In this document: piece by piece, positions 7,504-15,887 of the stretch | Numbering within the stretch: position 1 is the stretch's first letter | Layout: every line of letters begins with the position of its first letter | Made by a program: the position numbers and the translations under genes | Assembly (NCBI GenBank): GCA_934622035.1 | Contig: CAKTVG010000015.1 | Location: 1-64,000, forward strand | Reading direction: 5' to 3' | Source of the DNA: an uncultured Oscillospiraceae bacterium | GTDB lineage: Bacteria; Bacillota; Clostridia; Oscillospirales; Oscillospiraceae | DNA: 64,000 nucleotides | The notes under the pieces: model-generated | Seen by the model: only the letters and a program-made list of their open reading frames with translations | Database searches by the model: none | What the model was told of the DNA's origin: nothing

Positions 7504-8499
7504 TTATTTGCAGGTCATTGCCTCCAGAACGGTCAGCTCCTCGGCGTCGATACCCTTGGTCTCTGCAAGACCCTTTTCGATGTCAACGTCGCACATCTTG
7601 CCGTTGCGGATGCCGATCAGACGGTTGGTCTTGCCCTCGGCGAGAATCTCGACGGCGCGGTAGCCCATGCGCGTCGCGTTCACGCGGTCGCGGCCGGAGG
7701 GCGTGCCGCCGCGCTGCACATGGCCCAGAACGGTCACACGCGGGTCAATGGCGATCTCGTCCTTGATGCGCTTTGCAACATCGAAGGCGCTGCCTGCACC
7801 CTCGGCGACGACGACCATGAAGTGGGTGAAGCCGTTGAGACGGGCGGTGCGGATTTTTTCGATGACCTCGGTGTCAAAGCTGCCCTTGTTTTCCGGAATG
7901 AGCAGGGCGGTCGCACCGACGGCGAGGCCGACATACAGCGCGAGATGACCGGCGTTGCGGCCCATGACCTCGACGACGGAGCAGCGCTCATGCGACTGCA
8001 TGGTGTCGCGCAGCTTGTCGATGCACTCGATGGCGGTGTTGGCCGCGGTATCAAAGCCGATGCAGTAGTCGGTGCAGGCGATGTCATTGTCGATGGTGCC
8101 GGGAATGCCGACGACGGAAATGCCGTATTTGGACAGCGCCAGCGCGCCGCGGAAGGTGCCGTCGCCGCCTATGGCGACAATGCCGTCCAGCCCCAACAGC
8201 TTGCAGGTATTGACGGCCTTCTGCTGCCCGGCCTCGGTCATAAATTCTTCGCTGCGGGCGGTATAGAGCATGGTGCCGCCGCGGTTGATGATGTGCGCGA
8301 CGCTCTTTTCGTCCAGACGGACGATATCGCCGTTGATGAGGCCGTTCCAGCCGCGGCGAATGCCGACGACGTCGATGTCCATACTGATCGCGGCACGGAC
8401 GACGGAACGCACGGCCGCATTCATACCGGGGGCGTCGCCGCCGCTGGTCAGAACGCCGATTCGGCGGACAGCGCTTTTCTTTCTGGTTGTTTCTGACAT
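7504..8499 (-). CDS. pfkA: ATP-dependent 6-phosphofructokinase
   Basis: A 331-residue enzyme that phosphorylates fructose 6-phosphate to the 1,6-bisphosphate, the committed step of glycolysis. Family motifs are plain: GVLTSGGDAPGMN near the N-terminus (nucleotide loop), GGDGTFRGA, PGTIDNDI with the catalytic Asp, GRNAGHLA, and HVQRGGTPSGRDR. Gly rather than Lys in GGDGT indicates ATP rather than pyrophosphate as donor. The start at 8499 is chosen for AGGTGGGA upstream, and further in-frame upstream sequence is not coding. A ten-residue basic N-terminal extension is present compared with the classical enzyme. Confidence 0.96.
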   Translation of the reverse strand: MSETTRKKSAVRRIGVLTSGGDAPGMNAAVRSVVRAAISMDIDVVGIRRGWNGLINGDIVRLDEKSVAHIINRGGTMLYTARSEEFMTEAGQQKAVNTCKLLGLDGIVAIGGDGTFRGALALSKYGISVVGIPGTIDNDIACTDYCIGFDTAANTAIECIDKLRDTMQSHERCSVVEVMGRNAGHLALYVGLAVGATALLIPENKGSFDTEVIEKIRTARLNGFTHFMVVVAEGAGSAFDVAKRIKDEIAIDPRVTVLGHVQRGGTPSGRDRVNATRMGYRAVEILAEGKTNRLIGIRNGKMCDVDIEKGLAETKGIDAEELTVLEAMTCK

Positions 8500-8544
8500 A
8501 TGTATCCCACCTATTATGCCGGATTCGGCAAATTTTTCAATCAT

Positions 8545-8572
8545 ATTATATCGCAGAATTTCAAAAAGTAAA
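8545..8572 (-). promoter_or_regulatory. Probable pfkA promoter
   Basis: Minus strand TTTACT (8572-8567), 16-base spacer, TATAAT (8550-8545), about 45 bases before the start. The -35 matches only partly. Confidence 0.45.
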
Positions 8573-8583
8573 TAGAAAAGGGA

Positions 8584-8612
8584 TGGAAAAATTCGGGCAT
8601 CTGTGCTATAGT
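8584..8612 (+). promoter_or_regulatory. Possible nadE promoter
   Basis: TGGAAA (8584-8589), 17-base spacer, TATAGT (8607-8612), about 40 bases before nadE. The -35 is weak, the -10 good. Confidence 0.4.
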
Positions 8613-8651
8613 GTATGCAATTATTCAAATAAAAGTACGGGAGGGAAACCC

Positions 8652-9392
8652 ATGGAGTTTCAGGCAAAAAAAGTCAAGGATGAGCTGGTGCAATGGATTC
8701 GGGACTGGTTTGACTGCAACGGCAGGGGCTGCAATGCCATCGTCGGCATTTCCGGCGGCAAGGACAGCTCTGTCGTGGCGGCGCTGTGCGTCGAGGCGCT
8801 GGGAAAAGAGCGCGTGATCGGCGTGCTGATGCCGAACGGCAGTCAGCACGACATCGATATGTCCCAGCTGCTGGTCCGTCACCTCGGCATTGAGAACTAT
8901 ACCATCAACATCAAGGACGGCTATGACGGCCTGCTCTCCACGATTCGAAATGAGCTGGGCGAGGTCAGCCGCGATACCACGATCAATCTCGGGCCGCGCA
9001 TCCGCATGGCGACGCTCTATGCCGTTGCGCAGAGCCGAAACGGTCGTGTGGCAAATACCTGCAACCTTTCTGAGGACTGGGTGGGCTATTCCACACGCTA
9101 CGGCGACAACGCCGGTGATTTCAGCCCGCTTTCCATGCTCTGCGTCCGCGAGGTCAGAGCGCTGGGACGGGAGCTTGGCCTGCCGGAGGTGCTGGTGCAG
9201 AAGGTGCCGATCGACGGCCTGTGCGGTCAGACGGACGAGGAAAAGCTCGGCTTCACCTATGACACGCTGGATGCCTACATTCGCGACGGCATCGTACCAG
9301 CGGCGGAGACGAAAGAACGAATTGACCGCCTGTATGCCATCAACCGCTTCAAGGTGCGCTATATGGACGTGTTTCCCTATCAGCCGGAGTGA
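8652..9392 (+). CDS. nadE: Ammonia-dependent NAD+ synthetase
   Basis: A 246-residue enzyme that amidates deamido-NAD with ammonia and ATP in the last step of NAD synthesis. The PP-loop SGGKDSS near 35-41, the adenylation region with NTCNLSEDW, and the P2-type loop QTDEEKLGF are visible. It lacks the glutaminase domain of the longer enzyme form, so ammonia must come directly. GAGGGAAA precedes the ATG. An acetyltransferase follows after 5 bases and is probably cotranscribed. Confidence 0.94.
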   Translation: MEFQAKKVKDELVQWIRDWFDCNGRGCNAIVGISGGKDSSVVAALCVEALGKERVIGVLMPNGSQHDIDMSQLLVRHLGIENYTINIKDGYDGLLSTIRNELGEVSRDTTINLGPRIRMATLYAVAQSRNGRVANTCNLSEDWVGYSTRYGDNAGDFSPLSMLCVREVRALGRELGLPEVLVQKVPIDGLCGQTDEEKLGFTYDTLDAYIRDGIVPAAETKERIDRLYAINRFKVRYMDVFPYQPE

Positions 9393-9397
9393 GGGAA

Positions 9398-9889
9398 ATG
9401 GCCTATCTCTGCAAAGCTGCCACACCTGCGGAGGTGGAAGAAAAATGGAACGAAGCGTGCCGCCTGCACAGCGATAAAAATAACGAGGTCTGGCGCGCCG
9501 AGTTTATTTCTTATGCGCGGAACGGACAGCTGGTGTCGTATTATGGTATGCTGGACGGCGCTCGTATCTGCGAGACAACGGCAATGCTGGACAGAAATAT
9601 CGTTCAAAACAGCGAGGGACTGGCCGATGCGCAAACGGCCTACCTTTGCGCCTTTCACACCCAGGAGGCTTATCGAAGCAAGGGCTATTTTTCCGGCCTG
9701 TTCCGCTTCATGCTTGCGGATTTAAAGCAAAGGGGCTATACCAGAGTCACGCTTGGCGTGGAGCCGGGTGAGACAGAAACGCTGCAAATCTATCGACATC
9801 TGGGGTTTCATACGTATCTTAAGTCCGCCATGGAAACCTATCCGGACGGAACCGGAATCGCAGTGGACTATTACGGCAGAGACATATAA
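9398..9889 (+). CDS. GNAT-family N-acetyltransferase
   Basis: A 163-residue cytoplasmic acetyltransferase. The acetyl-CoA pyrophosphate-binding loop is QEAYRSKGYFSGLFRFM around residues 88-104, followed by VTLGVEP and the motif-B-like IYRHLGF. The substrate cannot be inferred. The ATG at 9398 has GGAG eight bases upstream, and a GTG at 9389 is a weaker alternative. It follows nadE by 5 bases and ends at a strong terminator. Co-transcription with nadE does not by itself imply a role in NAD metabolism. Confidence 0.85.
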   Translation: MAYLCKAATPAEVEEKWNEACRLHSDKNNEVWRAEFISYARNGQLVSYYGMLDGARICETTAMLDRNIVQNSEGLADAQTAYLCAFHTQEAYRSKGYFSGLFRFMLADLKQRGYTRVTLGVEPGETETLQIYRHLGFHTYLKSAMETYPDGTGIAVDYYGRDI

Positions 9890-9892
9890 ACC

Positions 9893-9927
9893 AAAGGAGG
9901 CTTCATTCTGAAGCCTCCTTTGTGTTT
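9893..9927. terminator. Bidirectional terminator
   Basis: A perfect 12-bp stem, AAAGGAGGCTTC paired with GAAGCCTCCTTT, loop ATTCT, lies between convergent acetyltransferase genes and overlaps the last codons of the minus-strand one. Confidence 0.8.
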
Positions 9928-10457
9928 ATCATGGCGTACAGCGCGACGTCGTGCCATTGGCCGTCCTTGCCGAAAAAGAAATCATGCAGGACGCCCTCCT
10001 GCTGCATGCCGAGCCGCTGCATCACGCGCGCGGAAGCGCCGTTTTCTATGCAGCATTTTGTCTGCACCCGGTGAAAGCCGAGGGAAAACAGATATGCAAT
10101 GACTGCCGCGGCTGCCTCCGTGGCATAGCCATGGCGCCAATAGGCGCTGCCGAGCTTCCAGTCCAGCTCGCACCGGCGGCTGCGGCGGCTGCAATCGTCA
10201 ACAAAAATTTCGCCAATGACCTCGCCGCTGCCGCGCTCAACAATGGCCCAATAATAGGTGTCCGGCGCGGCGTATGCTTCGTTGGCGGTGGAGAGCCACT
10301 GCGAAACCTCCTGCGGCGTCATGGGCTGCTGACTGATCCAGCGGTAGACCTCCGGGTCTGACGCCCAATTTTTCAGACAGCTGTCTGCATCCGCCGGGCA
10401 AAACGAACGCAGGAGCAGGCGGGATGTGGACAGCGGCCGTGTGCCTCCGTGCTTCAT
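9903..10457 (-). CDS. RimJ/RimL-type GNAT acetyltransferase
   Basis: A 184-residue acetyltransferase of the RimJ/RimL group that acetylates protein N-termini or amino compounds. Visible features are the N-terminal TSRLLLRSF (typical of this group), GEVIGEIFVDD, the CoA loop YWRHGYATEAAAAV near 106-119, and the C-terminal NGASARVMQRLGM. It is the last gene of the dacF-UDG-exonuclease III operon, its start overlapping the preceding stop by four bases (ATGA). It is not homologous over its full length to the GNAT encoded convergently next door. Confidence 0.88.
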   Translation of the reverse strand: MKHGGTRPLSTSRLLLRSFCPADADSCLKNWASDPEVYRWISQQPMTPQEVSQWLSTANEAYAAPDTYYWAIVERGSGEVIGEIFVDDCSRRSRRCELDWKLGSAYWRHGYATEAAAAVIAYLFSLGFHRVQTKCCIENGASARVMQRLGMQQEGVLHDFFFGKDGQWHDVALYAMINTKEASE

Positions 10458-11212
10458 TCCGGCGACAGCTCCAGTCCGACGGGACAGTGGTCGGAGCCGA
10501 GCACCTCAGAATAGATCGGCGTGGCTTCGACCCTGTCCCGCAGCCGGTCGGAGACGAGAAAATAATCGATGCGCCAGCCTGCGTTGTTCTGCCGCGCGTG
10601 ATTACGGTAGCTCCACCAGGAATAGGCTCCGGCGAGATCGGGGTTGCGGTAGCGGAAGGTGTCGGTAAAACCGGCGGCGAGCAGCTCACCGAATTTGCCG
10701 CGCTCCTCGTCGGAGAAGCCGGCGTTGCCGCGGTTCGGACCGGGATTTTTCAGGTCGATCTCGTTGTGCGCAACGTTCAGGTCGCCGCAGACGATGACCG
10801 GCATTTTTTCATCCAGCGCGCAGAGGTAGGCGCGGAAAGCGTCCTCCCAGGCCATGCGGTGATCGATGCGCTTCAGACCGTCCTGCGCGTTCGGCGTGTA
10901 GCAGGTGACAAGGTAAAAATTCGGATATTCCAGCGTAATCGCGCGGCCCTCGTGGTCCAGCTCCTCCACGCCGATGCCGTAAGCGGCAGAGAGCGGTGTG
11001 TGCCGGGTGAAAACCGCAGTGCCGGAGTAGCCCTTCTTCTCTGCGGAGTACCAGAACTGCTCATAGCCGGGCAGCTCCAGCGTGACCTGATGCGGCTGTG
11101 CCTTGGTTTCCTGCAGGCAGAAAAAGTCGGCGTTCATGGCGTCAAAAACCTCGAGAAAGCCCTTTTGCAGGCAGGCACGGATGCCGTTGACATTCCAGGA
11201 AACGAATTTCAT
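10454..11212 (-). CDS. xth: Exodeoxyribonuclease III / AP endonuclease
   Basis: A 252-residue Mg-dependent enzyme of the ExoIII/ExoA family that cuts DNA at abasic sites and trims 3' ends in base-excision repair. Motifs in order: WNVNGIRA near the start, LQETK with the metal-binding Glu, GDLNVAHNEIDL, GWRIDYFLVSDRL, and LGSDHCPVGLEL with the catalytic His. The start at 11212 follows AAGGAG, and frame extension upstream is rejected. It overlaps the UDG gene by four bases, so the glycosylase and the enzyme that processes its product are made together. Confidence 0.96.
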   Translation of the reverse strand: MKFVSWNVNGIRACLQKGFLEVFDAMNADFFCLQETKAQPHQVTLELPGYEQFWYSAEKKGYSGTAVFTRHTPLSAAYGIGVEELDHEGRAITLEYPNFYLVTCYTPNAQDGLKRIDHRMAWEDAFRAYLCALDEKMPVIVCGDLNVAHNEIDLKNPGPNRGNAGFSDEERGKFGELLAAGFTDTFRYRNPDLAGAYSWWSYRNHARQNNAGWRIDYFLVSDRLRDRVEATPIYSEVLGSDHCPVGLELSPE

Positions 11213-11766
11213 TTGCAAGCTCCTTTCGCCCGCTCCCGCAGGGAGAGCAGATCCGTGAAGGTTTCCGGCCGCTTGGAGACATCGCGCAGCAGCGCGGAGG
11301 GATGGTAAATCGCCATGTAGGAGATGCCGTCGCGCTCGAACCACTGGCCGTGCTCCCGCGTGATGCGGAAATCCGGCTTGATCAGGCGCATGGCGGCGAT
11401 TCTGCCGAGACAGACAACAATCTTCGGCTTCAGCAGCGCCAGCTGGCGCTCAAGATAGCCGATGCAGGCGTCCTGCTCCTGCGGCAGGGGGTCGCGGTTC
11501 TGCGGCGGGCGGCATTTGACGATGTTGCAGATATAGCAGTTGTGACGGCCAAGGTCGATGATTGACAGCATGTCGTCCAGCAGGTGTCCGGCGGCGCCAA
11601 CGAAGGGCTCGCCCTGCAAATCCTCCTGCTGGCCGGGGCCCTCGCCGACAAAGACGATGTCCGAGGGGCAGGGGCCGACGCCGAAGGCGACCTTATGCCG
11701 CGTTTTGCAGAGGGGGCAGGACGTGCAGCGTTCGCATTCCTGCTGCAAAAGAGCAAGCTCATTCAT
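11209..11766 (-). CDS. Uracil-DNA glycosylase, family 4 (Fe-S type)
   Basis: A 185-residue glycosylase that removes uracil from DNA. The N-terminal CxxCxLC-like cluster (Cys11, Cys14, Cys17, Cys20) and the later KCRPPQNRDP and EQDAC cysteines are the 4Fe-4S ligand candidates of family 4. GEGPGQQED is the active-site motif and YHPSALLR the C-terminal one with the catalytic-region His. The ATG at 11766 follows AAGGAGGA. Its start overlaps the dacF reading frame by 8 bases and its stop overlaps exonuclease III, so four genes are read from one transcript. Confidence 0.94.
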   Translation of the reverse strand: MNELALLQQECERCTSCPLCKTRHKVAFGVGPCPSDIVFVGEGPGQQEDLQGEPFVGAAGHLLDDMLSIIDLGRHNCYICNIVKCRPPQNRDPLPQEQDACIGYLERQLALLKPKIVVCLGRIAAMRLIKPDFRITREHGQWFERDGISYMAIYHPSALLRDVSKRPETFTDLLSLRERAKGACK

Positions 11767-13255
11767 TTGGCTTCCTCCTTGCTGCGCGCCGTGCGCGGCG
11801 TTTTTTTGCCTTGTGCACATTAATTGCACGGAAAATCAGAAGAATGACCGCAAAAAGCAGCACCAGCAGCAGGGGGATGACCAGATACCAGTAGCCCATG
11901 AGCTTAGAGAAAAAGCCGTGCACCGCCTCGTTCGTCTTATCCTCGACGTACTTCGGCGTGGAGCGCTGGACGGCGGTCAGCGTGACGAGGTCGCAGGAGG
12001 CAATGGCGCTGCCGTGGTAGACCGCGGTCACGGTGCCGACGACCTGCCCGGCCTCCAGCGGCGCTTCCAGAGGGGAATCCGAAAGGTATTTGATCTGCAT
12101 TTCAATTTCGGAAAGATTGCAGTCGTCCGGCAAAAGCACGCTGATATTTTTACCGGCGCGGACGACGACGTTGCCGCGTCCCTGTGCATAGAGCACCTCC
12201 GGCATATCCAGCATGGTCGTGTCGGACAGCACCTGCACATAGGAATAGTGCGAAAAGCCGTATTCAAACAGGCGCTTTGTTTCCGTGAAGCGTTCGTCGG
12301 TCTGGGTACCGTCCTCGTCGGTGACGGTTTCACAGCCGCAGACGATGCTCAGAAAGTGCGTACTGCCGTCCTCGGCGAAGGAAACCAGGCAGCCGCCTGC
12401 CCAGGAGGTGAAGCCGGTTTTGCCGCCGATGGCCTTGTCGTAATAGTACTTGCCGACGGTCAGTCCGCTGATGAGATAGTCCGTTGTGTGCAGCTCGCGC
12501 GGTTCGGAGACATTGGTCTGCGGGACGGTATGGACGGTGGTGGAGGCAATCTCGCGGAATTTTTCGTTCTGCCACGCCCAGCGGGCAAGAACGCTCAGAT
12601 CGCGCACGGTGGTGTAGTGATCGTCCTCATGCAGGCCGTGGGTGTTTGCGAAATGTGTGGAGGACATGCCAAGCTTTGCGGCGTATTCGTTCATCAGCGC
12701 GACGAAGGCGGGAATGCTGCCGGAAACATACTCTGCAACGACATTGCAGGCCTCGTTCGCCGAGGAAACCATGACGCAGTACAAAAGCTCCTCAAGCGTA
12801 AGCATTTCGCCCTGCTTCAGGTTTGCCGTGCTGCCGCCGATGGCAAGATCCTGCAAAGCGGCGGAGGAAACGGTCAGAACGTCGTCCAGCTTGCCGCGGT
12901 CCAGCGCGATCATGCAGGTCATGATCTTGGTCAGACTGGCGGGATAGACCTGCTTGTCGATGTCCTGGCTGTAAACCAGCGCATTGCCGTCCAGATCGAT
13001 GAGCGCGGCGGCCTTGGCCTTTACCGTGTAATCCGTCTGCACGGCGTAGTCCAGAAGCGCAGGCGGCGGGGTGACGGAGACGGTCTCTACCGGTTCGGAA
13101 GCAGGCTCTGAGGATGGCTGGACGTCGGAAGGCTCGGAGGCCGTGCTGTCCTGAACGGCATCGGAGGCGTCCGGCTCTGCAAGAGCGGGCAGCAGCGTCA
13201 GCTGCGCCAGCAGAGCCAGAAGCAGCAGTACGGAGAAAATGCGTCTTTTTTTCAT
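11759..13255 (-). CDS. dacF: D-alanyl-D-alanine carboxypeptidase (DacF-like PBP)
   Basis: A 498-residue low-molecular-weight penicillin-binding protein that trims the terminal D-Ala from peptidoglycan stem peptides. A signal peptide (1-26, ending PALA) is followed by an acidic Ser/Pro/Glu-rich linker, then the peptidase S11 domain with SLTK (Ser107, Lys110), SSANEA near 168 and KTGFTSWAG near 278. A C-terminal beta domain and, unusually for DacF, a membrane helix (YWYLVIPLLLVLLF) with a very basic tail follow, so it is anchored at both ends or at the C-terminus. GGAGG lies before the ATG at 13255. It heads a four-gene repair operon. Confidence 0.93.
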   Translation of the reverse strand: MKKRRIFSVLLLLALLAQLTLLPALAEPDASDAVQDSTASEPSDVQPSSEPASEPVETVSVTPPPALLDYAVQTDYTVKAKAAALIDLDGNALVYSQDIDKQVYPASLTKIMTCMIALDRGKLDDVLTVSSAALQDLAIGGSTANLKQGEMLTLEELLYCVMVSSANEACNVVAEYVSGSIPAFVALMNEYAAKLGMSSTHFANTHGLHEDDHYTTVRDLSVLARWAWQNEKFREIASTTVHTVPQTNVSEPRELHTTDYLISGLTVGKYYYDKAIGGKTGFTSWAGGCLVSFAEDGSTHFLSIVCGCETVTDEDGTQTDERFTETKRLFEYGFSHYSYVQVLSDTTMLDMPEVLYAQGRGNVVVRAGKNISVLLPDDCNLSEIEMQIKYLSDSPLEAPLEAGQVVGTVTAVYHGSAIASCDLVTLTAVQRSTPKYVEDKTNEAVHGFFSKLMGYWYLVIPLLLVLLFAVILLIFRAINVHKAKKRRARRAARRKPNE

Positions 13256-13283
13256 AATATCCTCCAAAAGCGGCGGTTTGGCA

Positions 13284-13313
13284 TTGCCGCGGTAAGTCGT
13301 TGTATGCTATAAT
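13284..13313 (+). promoter_or_regulatory. Probable promoter of the ComEA-like gene
   Basis: TTGCCG (13284-13289), 18-base spacer, TATAAT (13308-13313). It points rightward toward the minus-strand dacF promoter at 13344-13371, so the two promoters face each other. Confidence 0.5.
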
Positions 13314-13343
13314 ATAAACGTATTCTTCTGGTTTCTTTTTGAT

Positions 13344-13371
13344 ATTATAGCAAATTTGCGGGTTATGTCAA
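13344..13371 (-). promoter_or_regulatory. dacF operon promoter
   Basis: Minus strand TTGACA (13371-13366), 16-base spacer, TATAAT (13349-13344): both hexamers are consensus. The leader to dacF would be about 80 bases and would run back across the ComEA-like gene's promoter. Confidence 0.75.
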
Positions 13372-13392
13372 CGGAAGGCGAGCGGAAAAACG

Positions 13393-13782
13393 ATGAAAGA
13401 GAGAAAAATCGAGCTGGCGATGCTGGTGATTGCCGTTGCATTTATCAGCTTCTGCCTGGGGATGTTTCTTGCCAAGCGGCACGAGCCGGATACGGTCACG
13501 ATCACGACGGGAAAAACGCCCGTTTCGCAGGCTGCCTCCGACGCTGCCCAGCAGACGGAGCCGAGCGAGAGCGCGGACTACATTAGCGGCAGACTGAACA
13601 TCAACACCGCCTCTGCGGAGGATTTTGCGCTGCTTCCCGGCATCGGCGAGGCGCTTGCGCAGAGAATTGTGGACTATCGGACGGCGAACGGGCCGTTTAC
13701 GGAGGTGTCGGAGCTTTGCAATGTGTCCGGCATAGGGGATAAGCGGCTGGAGGCAATTTTAGAATATATCACAGTGGAGTGA
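13393..13782 (+). CDS. ComEA-like helix-hairpin-helix DNA-binding protein
   Basis: A 129-residue membrane-anchored protein. An N-terminal transmembrane helix (about 8-26) is followed by a Thr/Ser/Glu-rich linker and a C-terminal tandem helix-hairpin-helix with LNINTASAEDFALLPGIGEALA and SGIGDKRLEAILEYI. ComEA captures DNA outside the cell and hands it to the ComEC channel. This one lacks the SLBB domain that many ComEA proteins have, so it is short for the family. comEC occurs elsewhere in the window (about 36 kb). The next gene, a response regulator, begins 4 bases after its stop. Confidence 0.85.
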   Translation: MKERKIELAMLVIAVAFISFCLGMFLAKRHEPDTVTITTGKTPVSQAASDAAQQTEPSESADYISGRLNINTASAEDFALLPGIGEALAQRIVDYRTANGPFTEVSELCNVSGIGDKRLEAILEYITVE

Positions 13783-13786
13783 AATT

Positions 13787-14464
13787 ATGAAAATACTGGT
13801 TGTAGACGATGAAGAACTGCTGGTCAAGGGGATCAAGTTCAATTTGCAGAACGACGGCTATCAGGTCGTGACCGGTTCGAACGGCCGCGAGGCCGTCGCG
13901 CTGGCGCACGACCCGGACATCCGGCTGATCGTGCTGGACGTGATGATGCCGGAGCTGGACGGCATGGAGGCCTGCCGCCGCATCCGGGAGTTTTCCGACG
14001 TGCCGGTCATCATGCTTACGGCGAGGACGCTGGACATGGATAAGCTCATGGGCTTTGAGCACGGTGCGGACGACTACCTGACCAAGCCCTTTAACATTTT
14101 GGAGCTGAAGGCGCGCATCAAGGCGCTGCTGCGGCGCAGCGGCGCGTTGGAAACGAAGAAAAGCCGTATCACGGCGGGTGAGCTGACCGTGGATACGACG
14201 GAGCGCAATGTCTATAAAAACGGCAAGCCCGCCGAGCTGACCGCCCGCGAGTTTGACGTTGTGGAGCTGCTGGTGCGCAATCCGAACCGCGTCTATTCGC
14301 GCGAAAATCTGCTGGATCTGATCTGGGGCTATGACGAATACCGCAGCGATATCCGCACGGTGGACGTGCATATCCGCCGCATCCGCGAAAAACTGGAGAC
14401 AAACCCGGCAGAGCCGAAGTATTTCATGACAAAATGGGGAGTTGGGTACTATTTCAAAGCCTAA
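13787..14464 (+). CDS. OmpR/PhoB-type response regulator
   Basis: A 225-residue regulator. The receiver domain (1-118) has the acidic pair Asp7-Asp8, phosphoacceptor Asp51 in LIVLDVMMPELDG, the switch Thr in MLTART and Lys in LTKPFN. The C-terminal winged helix (130-225) has RTVDVHIRRIREKLE and the terminal WGVGYYF. The partner kinase overlaps its end by 23 bases. The third gene encodes a GerMN lipoprotein, so the regulon probably concerns the cell envelope, which is inference from context. It may share the ComEA-like gene's promoter. Confidence 0.95.
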   Translation: MKILVVDDEELLVKGIKFNLQNDGYQVVTGSNGREAVALAHDPDIRLIVLDVMMPELDGMEACRRIREFSDVPVIMLTARTLDMDKLMGFEHGADDYLTKPFNILELKARIKALLRRSGALETKKSRITAGELTVDTTERNVYKNGKPAELTAREFDVVELLVRNPNRVYSRENLLDLIWGYDEYRSDIRTVDVHIRRIREKLETNPAEPKYFMTKWGVGYYFKA

Positions 14465-15887
14465 AAAGCGCCTGACCTTTCTGCCGGGCAGCTCACAGCT
14501 GCGCTACGCCGCAGCGTACATTGCCATCACCACGGTGATCCTGTTTTTTCTGAATATCTATGCGGCGAACACGACGCGCAGTCTGATTTTCAGTGCGCAG
14601 CATCGCTCTCTGGAGGAAAAGGCGCAGCTGATGACGACGGCGCTTTTGCAGCTCGACGAGCTGACGCCATCTAAAACGGCGCAGGCTGTCAACTCGCTGG
14701 ATGATCTGCGCACGGCGCGGACGGTCGTGACGGATGCGGGCGGTACCGCCATCTACGACTCCATGAAAACCGCGAACGCCGAGGGAAAGCTCCTGCTGTA
14801 TCCAGAAATCGTCGAAGCGCTGGAGGGAAACGACGTCTTTTACGGCAGCTACAACGGTAGCGCCATCGAGTCGCACGCCGCCGCGCCTTTGATGCGCGGC
14901 TCGGACACGCTGGGCGCAATCTACCTTGTGGAATACGACACGGAGCGCGGCGCGATCATCTCCGCGCTGCAAATGAACATTTTACGCATCTCTTTCGGCT
15001 TGGAGGCGGTGGTCATCGTGTTCTCCGTCTTCTTTTCTGCGGCCTTTTCCCGCAGACTGCGCAGCATTCTGCTCTCCATCCGCAGTATGCGCGAGGGCAA
15101 CTACAGCTACAAGATCAAGCTGCGCGGCCATGACGAGATCAACACGCTGGCCAGAGAGTTCAATAATCTGGCAGAGCGCCTGAACGATTCCGAAAAGCGC
15201 AGAAGGCAGTTTGTTTCCGATGCGTCGCATGAGCTGAAAACGCCGCTGGCATCCATCAAGCTGCTCTCGGACTCCATTCTGCAAAACCAGATGGACCCGG
15301 AGACGGAGCGCGAGTTTATCGGCGACATCGGCCGGGAGGCCGACCGCCTTGGGCGGCTTTCGCAGAAGCTCCTGACGCTGACGAAGCTCGACAGCTCCGT
15401 CGAGGAGGAGCGGGAGATCATCGATGCCGCGCCGGTCGCGCAGAAGGTGGTTCGCATGCTGCGCCCGCTGGCGGAGCTGCGCTCCATCCAGATTGAGGCT
15501 GATTTGCAGCCGCATTGCCTTTTGATGACGGTGGAGGACGATCTTTATCAGATTATTTTCAATCTGGTGGAAAACGCAATCAAGTACAATCGCCCGGAGG
15601 GCTGGATCGGTGTCTGCCTCCGCCGCGAGGGTGACGATATTCGCCTTTCCGTGGAGGACACCGGGCCCGGCATTCCGGAGGAGGCGCGAGCGCATATTTT
15701 TGAGCGCTTTTACCGCGTGGATAAGGCGCGGTCCCGCGCTGCCGGCGGCGCAGGCCTGGGACTTTCCATTGTGCACGATATGGTACAGCGCAATTACGGC
15801 ACCATCGGCGCCTATGCGCGCGAGGACGGAGGCACGCGCTTTGAGGTGCGCTTCCCCAGCTTTGACACGGAGGAGGAGATCGAATGA
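14442..15887 (+). CDS. Membrane sensor histidine kinase
   Basis: A 481-residue kinase. Transmembrane helix 1 (about 21-41), an extracellular sensor segment of about 130 residues, helix 2 (about 178-200), HAMP, and a dimerisation domain with phosphoacceptor His263 in SDASHELKTPLASIK. The ATPase domain follows, with an N-box (NLVENAIKYN), EDTGPGIPEE and GGAGLGLSI. The only plausible start in front of helix 1 is TTG at 14442, directly behind GGGGAG, which is too close. An ATT at 14451 would be better spaced, so the exact start is uncertain. It ends in a four-base ATGA overlap with the lipoprotein gene. Confidence 0.93.
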   Translation: MGTISKPKKRLTFLPGSSQLRYAAAYIAITTVILFFLNIYAANTTRSLIFSAQHRSLEEKAQLMTTALLQLDELTPSKTAQAVNSLDDLRTARTVVTDAGGTAIYDSMKTANAEGKLLLYPEIVEALEGNDVFYGSYNGSAIESHAAAPLMRGSDTLGAIYLVEYDTERGAIISALQMNILRISFGLEAVVIVFSVFFSAAFSRRLRSILLSIRSMREGNYSYKIKLRGHDEINTLAREFNNLAERLNDSEKRRRQFVSDASHELKTPLASIKLLSDSILQNQMDPETEREFIGDIGREADRLGRLSQKLLTLTKLDSSVEEEREIIDAAPVAQKVVRMLRPLAELRSIQIEADLQPHCLLMTVEDDLYQIIFNLVENAIKYNRPEGWIGVCLRREGDDIRLSVEDTGPGIPEEARAHIFERFYRVDKARSRAAGGAGLGLSIVHDMVQRNYGTIGAYAREDGGTRFEVRFPSFDTEEEIE

